Source: Glaciecola sp965660815
GTDB taxonomy: Bacteria; Pseudomonadota; Gammaproteobacteria; Enterobacterales; Alteromonadaceae
NCBI GenBank assembly: GCA_965660815.1
Contig: CBFIBG010000012.1
Coordinates: 38,578-102,577 of the forward strand
Direction of reading: 5' to 3'
Length of the DNA: 64,000 nucleotides
Both the position numbers and the translations under genes were made by a program. The notes under the pieces are model-generated. The model had not been told where the DNA came from. It made no database searches and worked only from the letters and a program-made list of their open reading frames with translations. Below are positions 45,516 to 52,911 of the stretch, one piece after another; the stretch's first letter is position 1, and the number at the start of each line of letters is the position of its first letter.

Positions 45516-45680
45516 TTGTATTCCCACCTAGGTAGCTAACAAAATCAGCATTCAACTTTAGTGTAATATCGGCTTAGCAAAACAACAAGCTAACTTCTTG
45601 AGTTAGGTCATTTAAATCAGTTATTAGACCAAATCGAGCTTTGCACAGTATGTAATGTTTTAATTGAGATGTTTTAAAAA

Positions 45681-46739
45681 ATGGATTCGTTGACACAGAT
45701 TGTACTTGGCGGAACAGTGGCCTATGCAACGCTAGGACCTAAAGTCGGTAAAAAAGCAATTTTATATGGGGCAGCCCTTGGCACTTTGCCCGATTTGGAT
45801 GTCTTTTTGCCTTATGGAGGAGAAGTTGAAGCGTTTACATACCATCGAGGGTTTAGCCACTCGCTAATCGTTCACTTGTTGATCAGTCCTATTCTTGCCT
45901 GGCTTCTAGCGAAACTGCATCCCATTACTTCGGCTGCTAAGTTTACACATAGCTGGTACAAATGGACCTTGCTGGTATTTCTTTGCTTATCTACCCATGC
46001 ATTGCTAGACGCGTGTACGGTGTATGGAACCCAGTTGTTGTGGCCAATAACCGAATATCCCTTTGGATTTTCCAATGTTTTTATTATCGATCCAGCGTTC
46101 ACTTTCCCTATTTTACTGGCTTTCATCGTTGGATGTATGCCCAAAGTCTCTATGCAGAAAAAATACCGAATCAATGCAATTGCTTTGGCGACATGCAGTT
46201 TATATTTAACTTGGAGTTTTGCTGCGAAAATGTACATTGATAATAAGGTGAGGCAAGCGTTGGCATTGAATGATATAGACACAAGGGCTTACATAAGCAC
46301 TCCAGCCCCCTTTAATACCTTACTTTGGCGCATTGTCGCCGTCTCTGAGTCACACAATGAATATTATGAAATTTACGCGTCGGTTTTTGATACTCCAAGC
46401 CAAGTCAGCATCACAGATTATTCTACTTTCCCTGATTTATTAAACGACATTGATGATAGTTGGGGAGTGCAACGATTAAGGTGGTTTATGAAAGGTGTGT
46501 ACAGCGTCAAACCTGAACAAGATAAGGTAATCTTATCCGACTTACGGATGGGGCTAGAATGCGCCTATGTGTTTAACTTTGTGGTGGGTGAAATGACCCA
46601 AACTGGTGTCGAATTAGGCTCATTTGAAAAAGTAACCCGTCGCCCCTCTTTTGATGGAGTGTCGAATCTGCTCAACAGAATTGTTAATCCGGACATTCGT
46701 TTGAGTCCCACTAAACCCTGTAAAACTGATTTGCAGTAA
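45681..46739 (+). CDS. YdjM-like membrane-bound metal-dependent hydrolase
   Basis: A 352-residue protein of the YdjM/YbcI family. The family motif MDSLTQIVLGGTVAY opens the protein. Possible metal ligands follow in LGTLPDLDVF and YHRGFSHSLIVH, and in LSTHALLDACT. Five or so hydrophobic helices fill residues 10-190; the C-terminal 150 residues are soluble. The true activity is not established for most members. It is transcribed divergently from the GCS2-AstE pair and has GAGATG before its ATG. Confidence 0.82.
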   Translation: MDSLTQIVLGGTVAYATLGPKVGKKAILYGAALGTLPDLDVFLPYGGEVEAFTYHRGFSHSLIVHLLISPILAWLLAKLHPITSAAKFTHSWYKWTLLVFLCLSTHALLDACTVYGTQLLWPITEYPFGFSNVFIIDPAFTFPILLAFIVGCMPKVSMQKKYRINAIALATCSLYLTWSFAAKMYIDNKVRQALALNDIDTRAYISTPAPFNTLLWRIVAVSESHNEYYEIYASVFDTPSQVSITDYSTFPDLLNDIDDSWGVQRLRWFMKGVYSVKPEQDKVILSDLRMGLECAYVFNFVVGEMTQTGVELGSFEKVTRRPSFDGVSNLLNRIVNPDIRLSPTKPCKTDLQ

Positions 46740-46829
46740 TCGTTTAGGTTAGACACCAGGTAGGCACAGTATATCGCTTACATCATGATGCGCGCCCCTT
46801 AATGCTAGAAAGCTAAAATACGATACTAT

Positions 46830-47111
46830 TTATCGTTTTCTGACAGGTTTATATTGTGTTGAGCAATATCCTCTAGACACGTCCTTGCTTCTTAATTTCA
46901 TATGCTTAGTTTTTCGACCACTCACCCTGGCTCGCCAATTGTTGAAGGTTTTACGGTTAATGCTAGAACGCATTATTTCAATCACTTCGGGCTCTGACAA
47001 AGAGTATAACTTCTCAATGGCTTCAAATGGTGTCCTGTCCTCCCAGGCCATTTCAATTACTCTAGAATGGTCTTCTGTGGTCAAGTCGTGCTTTTTCAGT
47101 ATTTTGTTCAT
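46830..47111 (-). CDS. TIGR03643-family small protein (DUF2805)
   Basis: A 93-residue basic protein matching a conserved family of unknown function: DHSRVIEMAWEDRTPFEAIE, then a helix-turn-helix-like portion (LSEPEVIEIMRSSINRKTF) and WRARVSGRKTKH. The high basic content and predicted HTH suggest nucleic-acid binding. GGGGAT precedes the ATG. It is monocistronic. Confidence 0.82.
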   Translation of the reverse strand: MNKILKKHDLTTEDHSRVIEMAWEDRTPFEAIEKLYSLSEPEVIEIMRSSINRKTFNNWRARVSGRKTKHMKLRSKDVSRGYCSTQYKPVRKR

Positions 47112-47215
47112 ATCCCCAAAAGGCTTTTAGTCAAATTCTGAAATCTATTACGACAGAACCTGCAACGAGGTTTGTTGCCCCGTTAAATAATCGTATTGGA
47201 GCGTAAATCTGACTA

Positions 47216-49393
47216 TTAGACAGGAGCCATCTGCATATCGAGTCGCTTTTCATTGATTATATTGAGTAACTCGGCTGCGGCGACGGCGTCAGAAAGCGCA
47301 CGGTGATGCCGGGTCATGTTAATATCAAAATGCTGAGTTAAATTTGCCAACGAGTAACTTTTTAAGCCCTTATAGTGCTTTCTCATTTGCTGCACAGTGC
47401 ACATTTTAGGTCGCCTGTAAGTTTGCCCCAGCCTAGCAAATTCCTCACGAATAAATCCGTAGTCAAAATTCACATTGTGTGCCACAAAAATGCAGTCGGA
47501 TGTTAATTCGTCTAATTGATCAGCAATGTCCGCAAAAACCGGGGCATCCATCACCATGTCATTGGTTATGCCTGTTAGCGAAGTGATCATCTTGGGTATA
47601 TTTCGCTGTGGATTGATCAACGATTGCCACTGGTCAATCACCTCGCCATTGACTATTTTCACTAAGCCGATTTCAGTAATGCGATGCAAGTTGGCGCGAC
47701 CGCCGGTGGTTTCAATGTCGATGACAGCATAAGGCTGCATAGGATCCACTACATAGTCCACAGTGGTAATATGCACATCAATGTTCGCGTTTTTCAGGCT
47801 TTGTATTTGCAATAGTTGATTTCGTCTCAAGCTATCACCAGGTGCTTTTATTTCTTCAAATCTGAGCGTGCCATTTTCAAGTACCATAATGTCTGGGTAG
47901 CCATCGTGGTAGATCTCCCAATTGGAACATATGGTTAAAAGTTGCTGTTTTAGGCTGTCAGCTTTTGTGTATTGAATGAGGATCTTGAGTGGATCAAGCA
48001 TATTTTTATGCCAGCGAATGATCCCTTGGCTCTTGCCAAAGTTCTCGGCTGCATGTTTGGTCACAAGAAGATGTAAATCTTTGGATGTTTTGATCGATGC
48101 TAGGCGAGACTCAATTTCAGTCTTTGCTACCTCTAAAAAATTATGATGTTTGATGCAATTAGGCAGATAGTCAAATGGAGTGGCCAATCCAAGACCATCT
48201 ATGTTGAACAATTCATTCCAGAAGACCAACCCAAATAAGTTCTGCCAAACATAATTTTCAGTGCGATACGCTTTTATTCCTCTTGCTTTGTAATAGGCTA
48301 TGACCCCTTGTTCAACATTGCCTTTAAATGTTTCATCTATATGCAAATGTTGAGCGTTGTTTTTGAGCATATCCGTTAAAATACTGGTGCGTTTTTGTTT
48401 GTATTTTCTCGCTAAAAAGTCTTCTGCAAAATGCAAAAGGTTGTCAGTAGGAGGATTATCGATAATAGCTTGCAAGCGCTCACTAACAAGCTCTCGCTTG
48501 TTTAATTTATAGGCTTGTCTGCACCAATATTCCTGCGCAATGGGACTTTGCAATGGCTCGCACACGTCAACCGCCCTTTCAAGACTGAAGGTTGCAATGT
48601 GTTTTACTAACAAAAAGATTAGCCGTTCATAAGCGTCTGTTGCTTGAGCGCCATGTGGGGCAGGAAGTTGGTCGATAAAAGCCTGTATTGTGTCAAGTTG
48701 TTGTAACTCTTGGTCGTTGATTAAGCGCTTTGCACGATAATAAGTCGCGTGCATGGTATAGCAGCTAAAGGCTTCGTCAAAACTCCCGAATCGTGATTGC
48801 ATTTGCGCTTGAGCGTCTCGTGTTCTCATTATGCCTAAATCGCGCATTGAAAAATGATTGAGTCGGCCTTTTAAGTGACCAAAGTATAAAAATAAAAAAT
48901 AATCTATAATTTCACTAAACAAACATACAATATATTCATCAACGACTGGATGAGCTGCTACGTAAGTTGTATCAAGCTTTTGACAGTGGCTCATAAACAC
49001 TTCTTTGTTCGCACTTTTTACAATGCCATGAGGCCCTTCTAGGGAGCAATCGTTTGCTATTAATACCAATTCCGCTTTTGTTAGCACATGCAATAATTCG
49101 CCTACGTGATGCGATTCGACGTCGCCAACTAACTTAAGTGTTCTTAATGCACCGAGAGACTCAGGAATATTTTCTAGTTCAGAAAATACTAGGCTATTGG
49201 CTTTAATAATGTGATGTTTTCTGTTTACCAACCTTACCAGTAAGCATTGATGTTGGTGCTCGAGGGCCTTAAAGGTGTCAATGAAATACTGGTGCTCTTG
49301 ACTTAAGAGGTGTTTGCAAGGCTCTTTTATAAAGTTTAAAAATTCACAAAAATGAGTGTGATAATAAAATGTTGGGAGCGTTTTAAAAGCCAT
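47216..49393 (-). CDS. FAN1-like VRR-NUC nuclease fused to a DEDDh exonuclease
   Basis: A 725-residue protein. Residues 1-430 are largely helical and unrecognised, resembling the helical region before VRR-NUC in FAN1. A VRR-NUC domain lies at about 440-545: HDGYPDIMVLENG, then the catalytic FEEIKAPGDSLRRNQ. A DnaQ/PolC-type DEDDh exonuclease follows at about 553-720: DIETTGG, HNVNFDYGF, and HRALSDAVAAAE with the DEDDh histidine. FAN1-type nucleases cut branched or cross-linked DNA; DEDDh enzymes degrade single strands 3' to 5'. All catalytic residues visible are intact. The gene stands alone. Confidence 0.8.
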   Translation of the reverse strand: MAFKTLPTFYYHTHFCEFLNFIKEPCKHLLSQEHQYFIDTFKALEHQHQCLLVRLVNRKHHIIKANSLVFSELENIPESLGALRTLKLVGDVESHHVGELLHVLTKAELVLIANDCSLEGPHGIVKSANKEVFMSHCQKLDTTYVAAHPVVDEYIVCLFSEIIDYFLFLYFGHLKGRLNHFSMRDLGIMRTRDAQAQMQSRFGSFDEAFSCYTMHATYYRAKRLINDQELQQLDTIQAFIDQLPAPHGAQATDAYERLIFLLVKHIATFSLERAVDVCEPLQSPIAQEYWCRQAYKLNKRELVSERLQAIIDNPPTDNLLHFAEDFLARKYKQKRTSILTDMLKNNAQHLHIDETFKGNVEQGVIAYYKARGIKAYRTENYVWQNLFGLVFWNELFNIDGLGLATPFDYLPNCIKHHNFLEVAKTEIESRLASIKTSKDLHLLVTKHAAENFGKSQGIIRWHKNMLDPLKILIQYTKADSLKQQLLTICSNWEIYHDGYPDIMVLENGTLRFEEIKAPGDSLRRNQLLQIQSLKNANIDVHITTVDYVVDPMQPYAVIDIETTGGRANLHRITEIGLVKIVNGEVIDQWQSLINPQRNIPKMITSLTGITNDMVMDAPVFADIADQLDELTSDCIFVAHNVNFDYGFIREEFARLGQTYRRPKMCTVQQMRKHYKGLKSYSLANLTQHFDINMTRHHRALSDAVAAAELLNIINEKRLDMQMAPV

Positions 49394-49513
49394 ATAATGC
49401 GATCACTTACTGACAAATACTGGCTAAATATACAGTCTAAATTATACAGGTCAAGTCAGTTTTAATGCAAATAGCTAGGGGCTGTTTGAATTTTTTCATT
49501 AAAAGCAATATCC

Positions 49514-49545
49514 AAAAAGCCCCAGTGGGACAATCCGCTGGGGCT
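49514..49545 (-). terminator. Rho-independent terminator of the TPR-protein gene
   Basis: On the minus strand AGCCCCAG pairs with CTGGGGCT (outer arms 49518-49525 and 49538-49545), extended by inner GG/CC, followed directly by TTTTT. A clean intrinsic terminator 20 bases after the stop of the leftward gene. Confidence 0.85.
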
Positions 49546-49564
49546 GATAATTGGACATTGTGCT

Positions 49565-50053
49565 CTAGTTTTGGGTCAGCATATTCTGCTTGCTAACAAG
49601 ATACATATTGTCTTTAACTAAGTTTGAGAAAGCGCCTAATTCGTTGGCTACTTCTAAGTCTTCTGCGCTTGCTTGATAGTCGCCATTCATGTAATGCAAT
49701 ACTGCTCGGTTGTTATATGAAATAGCAGACGCTTGGCCGGTATTTACCGCTTCATTACAGTAAGACTTGGCCTGCTCCATATTTTTAAGAGCAATGTTGG
49801 CGACACACAAGTTGTCTAACAGCGGTTTTCTCAATGAAGCAATGGTAGCTTTTGCTAGCGCAGCTTCACTTTTGCGAATGCCTCTTTGGTAGTTGCCCGC
49901 TTCAATATCCCGTACTCCGTTTACTTCGACAATGCTCGTTTTCACTGCTAATGTGGAAAGCTTAGTATCTACAACAGCAGACGCTTGACTGAATGGAGCT
50001 GATATTAATACGGCTAATATGGCAGGTGTAAAAGTTTTAATAGAAATTTTCAT
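49565..50053 (-). CDS. Exported TPR-like protein divergent from CadC-like regulator
   Basis: A 162-residue periplasmic protein. The signal peptide is about 1-25 (ending ASA). The rest forms about three TPR-like helical hairpins, such as MEQAKSYCNEAVNTGQASAI and MNGDYQASAEDLEVANELG. I chose the ATG at 50053, with AAAGGC upstream, over a longer frame at 50107 that adds a polar stretch before the signal peptide. It is divergent from the CadC-like regulator, and the intergenic region carries a tandem 11-bp repeat array, so it is the most likely target of that regulator. Molecular function unknown. Confidence 0.68.
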   Translation of the reverse strand: MKISIKTFTPAILAVLISAPFSQASAVVDTKLSTLAVKTSIVEVNGVRDIEAGNYQRGIRKSEAALAKATIASLRKPLLDNLCVANIALKNMEQAKSYCNEAVNTGQASAISYNNRAVLHYMNGDYQASAEDLEVANELGAFSNLVKDNMYLVSKQNMLTQN

Positions 50054-50446
50054 AATTAATTGCCTTTGCTGTTGTATGTAAAATAAAACGCTATACTTTG
50101 TATTCATTGATTGTTAACGAAACTAACAAGTAGTTAACGTTTAACGTTGGGGCGAGTATGGAAGTGATTGCTCGGAAATTCCTGACGAACAACAAATGAA
50201 ATACCGATTTAAACCCTATAAAAAGCCGATGAAAAACCGATGAAAAGGTGGTATTTATAATAAATTCAATTGGTTAATTAAAAAATCTCATATAGAATAT
50301 TACGCATGATTTTTAATCATACACCTTGTCACTTAGTAAAAAACACGTGTTGTAGAACTAATTATTTATCGTTAATGCAAATAGGTCATGCACCACTTTT
50401 AAAAAGTTGTGTAACACACGCAAAAATACGTTGTTGAGGAAAACAA
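50054..50446. other. Divergent control region with tandem repeats
   Basis: 393 bases between the TPR protein and the CadC-like regulator. It contains the 11-bp direct-repeat array at 50182-50247; no gene seen. Promoters in both directions are expected but not clear. Confidence 0.5.
50182..50247. repeat. Array of six tandem 11-bp direct repeats, candidate operator
   Basis: Contiguous 11-mers: CTGACGAACAA, CAAATGAAATA, CCGATTTAAAC, CCTATAAAAAG, CCGATGAAAAA, CCGATGAAAAG. Consensus CCGATGAAAAA; copies 5 and 6 differ by one base, and the others match about 6-8 of 11. The 11-bp period is one DNA turn and is the spacing of PhoB-type direct-repeat sites. Confidence 0.7.
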
Positions 50447-52561
50447 TTGCCTGATAAAACCCCATCTAAATTTGGTTACTTTAGTGTTGGAGCATACCTA
50501 GTTGATGTGGGAGACAATCGAGTGTTCCATTCAGGAGTGGGCAAGCACATTGAGCCGAAAGCCATGCAGGTACTGTATCATCTTGCGGTAAATGCTGGAG
50601 AAACGGTTAGTCGACAAGAATTAATGGATAATGTTTGGCAAGGGCGTGTAGTGCTTGAAGATGCATTAACTCGCACGATTTCGCAGATTCGATCATCCTT
50701 TGACGACAGTAAAGCGCGCACTTTATTTCAAACCGTACCAAAAAAAGGCTATCGACTGACAAGTGATGTGGTCTGGTTATCCAGATCTGAATTCATTGAC
50801 AACTTAGAAGGCTCTAAACAGCCCAACACAAATGAAACAAAACCACCTCCAATACCGAAAGAAACACCACAGACAAAGCCAGCACACACCAGATTAGTTA
50901 AAACAGTGTTAATCGTGCTCGCTTGTATTGCTTTACTGTGGTTTATGTACTGGCAATTCTTTACATCTAAAGATGGTTCTACACAAGAAGAAAACGATGT
51001 TGTTACTGCTGTCGATGTGTCGGTTGCATTTTTGCCATGGCGCAATTTATCGGGGAAAGAGACTAACGATTATTTAGCCGAGATGTTGCCAGAAGAATTA
51101 TCCATTAAACTGGCCAAAATAGACAATATAGATGTGCTAGCGCATTATTCTGCTGTTGTGCTGGCCAGAGAGCCAATTAGGTTAGATAAATCGTTCATCG
51201 AGCAATTAGAGGTAAAATATCTTGTCGAGGGCAGCATTACAGAAGCCTCCGAAAACATAAGAGTGCTGGTGAGATTGGTGGATAAAAACACTAAAAGTAC
51301 CGTTTGGTCAGAAGCATACGAAGATAAAATGACTAGCCTGATTCAACTTCAAAGTACCATCGTTAACGACTTGCACGACAAGATCCAACCGCTTTCAGCC
51401 GATCAGGGTGTGTCAGAAGATACCAATACTATTGATATAAAGGCTTATCAGGCTTACTTGCAAGGCAACTATTGGTTAATGAATGGCAAAACGAGCGAAT
51501 GGTACACCCAAGCTCTTTCCTCTTTTTTAAAGGCAACCGAGTTAGATCCTAATTTTGCAGAAGCCTTCGGCAGTCTAGCATTTATGTATGCGAGAAATGA
51601 TTATCACGATCTGTATATGTCAGATGCTCAAGCAAAAACGCTTTCCCAGAATGCAATAGATAAAGCACTGTCGCTAAACCCTCAGGAGCAAAATGCACTC
51701 ATTGCACAAGCCTTGCTTGCCATCAAAGAGATGCGGTTTCCCAAGGCAAATGAAAGCTTAAACAACGTCCTTGATATCGACCCGAAAAATACTCGAGCAC
51801 TTTACGTGTATTCAGAGTTAAAGCTGGCCGAAAACGAGTTTGATGCTGCTTTAGCCTATGCCCAACAGGCGCAAAAGTGGGATCCTTTATCACCGTGGAT
51901 CAATGTCAATAAAGCGATTGTTCATTTTTGGCGAAACGAATTGCCTGACGCGCTTAATGCCGTTGAACATGCGATTGCTATTGATCCCAATTACACGTGG
52001 GCATACGTGTGGAAAGCGAAAATATTGCATCAACAAGGCAAGACTTCATTGGCTCTCAACGCTTTACAGATGTGTCTTCAGATAGACGACGGCTCTCCAG
52101 TAAACAGTATTTACTTTGCCAAACTTCACGCTTTAAATGGTCAAGATGCTCAAGCTCAAACTTGGTTTTCTCACACTGCGTCGCTCTACGGTGATTCACC
52201 GGATGCGCGTTTCTGGCAAAATTATCTAGCAATTGTAAACGGCAATTTTAATCAGGATATTTCTCTTGGCTTATTGCAAACAATCAAAGTAAAAGACACA
52301 CGTTTTTTCAATTTGTATTCGCTAGAATACGAGCTGTATCAAAAAACCAGTGCTTCTTTTGATGGTTTACTTAACCCACTGCTACAAGATTTGACCATCG
52401 CAGATACCAATGAGATATGGGTGAATCATCGTAATTATCAAGCGGCTCAGATCGCTGTAAAGATCCTTAATGCACAAGACATGACAGACAGGCGCCCACT
52501 TATTGAAGACATAAACGAGGCATTAACCAATTTCAAAAACTCTTTGCAGTTTCAACTTTAA
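50447..52561 (+). CDS. CadC/ToxR-like membrane transcriptional regulator with TolB-N and TPR regions
   Basis: A 704-residue one-component regulator. An OmpR/PhoB-type winged helix occupies about residues 5-105 (KAMQVLYHLAVNAGETVSRQ, GRVVLEDALTRTISQIRSSF, VPKKGYRL). A Pro/Lys linker leads to a single membrane helix (about 150-168, VLIVLACIALLWFMYWQFF). The periplasmic part has a TolB-N-like domain (VAFLPWRNLSGKETNDYLAEM, about 190-305) and then TPR repeats. The start is TTG at 50447 with GAGGA 6 bases upstream; no ATG exists before the winged helix core. It probably senses an envelope signal and binds the nearby 11-bp repeats (inference). Confidence 0.85.
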   Translation: MPDKTPSKFGYFSVGAYLVDVGDNRVFHSGVGKHIEPKAMQVLYHLAVNAGETVSRQELMDNVWQGRVVLEDALTRTISQIRSSFDDSKARTLFQTVPKKGYRLTSDVVWLSRSEFIDNLEGSKQPNTNETKPPPIPKETPQTKPAHTRLVKTVLIVLACIALLWFMYWQFFTSKDGSTQEENDVVTAVDVSVAFLPWRNLSGKETNDYLAEMLPEELSIKLAKIDNIDVLAHYSAVVLAREPIRLDKSFIEQLEVKYLVEGSITEASENIRVLVRLVDKNTKSTVWSEAYEDKMTSLIQLQSTIVNDLHDKIQPLSADQGVSEDTNTIDIKAYQAYLQGNYWLMNGKTSEWYTQALSSFLKATELDPNFAEAFGSLAFMYARNDYHDLYMSDAQAKTLSQNAIDKALSLNPQEQNALIAQALLAIKEMRFPKANESLNNVLDIDPKNTRALYVYSELKLAENEFDAALAYAQQAQKWDPLSPWINVNKAIVHFWRNELPDALNAVEHAIAIDPNYTWAYVWKAKILHQQGKTSLALNALQMCLQIDDGSPVNSIYFAKLHALNGQDAQAQTWFSHTASLYGDSPDARFWQNYLAIVNGNFNQDISLGLLQTIKVKDTRFFNLYSLEYELYQKTSASFDGLLNPLLQDLTIADTNEIWVNHRNYQAAQIAVKILNAQDMTDRRPLIEDINEALTNFKNSLQFQL

Positions 52562-52577
52562 ATCCTGCCGCCGTGGT

Positions 52578-52907
52578 TCATTTAGGTGCGTCTACTTTTT
52601 GTTTCGCTACCCATGAAAAATGATTCGAAAGTTTTTCATCGTTTTGCAGCGCCGCTAACGAATTGAAATGTTTGGCCAGTTGCATCTCATCGTAGGTCTT
52701 GTGGATCCCAGTATGGCACTTACGGCAAATATCAACGCCATGCGCCAATTCCTGTTTGCTGTAATGTTTTTTAAAAAACGTACGTCTATGCATTTTCTTG
52801 GGAATAAGATGATGAAAGGTTAAGTTAGTATTACGTTTACACAATGGACAAATTCCACGCCGAGAACGACGTGGATAGTTGTGGGTGGTCAGTAAGGATG
52901 GATCCAC
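52578..52907 (-). CDS. HNH-family endonuclease-like protein
   Basis: A 109-residue protein with a zinc-type HNH fold: CPLCKRNTNLTFHHLIPKK has the first cysteine pair and the HH catalytic pair, and ICRKCHTGIHKTY has the second cysteine pair and the last His. It begins at GTG 4 bases after the M14 peptidase stop, so it shares that transcript. Small stand-alone HNH proteins of this kind are common and of unproven role. Confidence 0.78.
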   Translation of the reverse strand: MDPSLLTTHNYPRRSRRGICPLCKRNTNLTFHHLIPKKMHRRTFFKKHYSKQELAHGVDICRKCHTGIHKTYDEMQLAKHFNSLAALQNDEKLSNHFSWVAKQKVDAPK

Positions 52908-52911
52908 TGAT

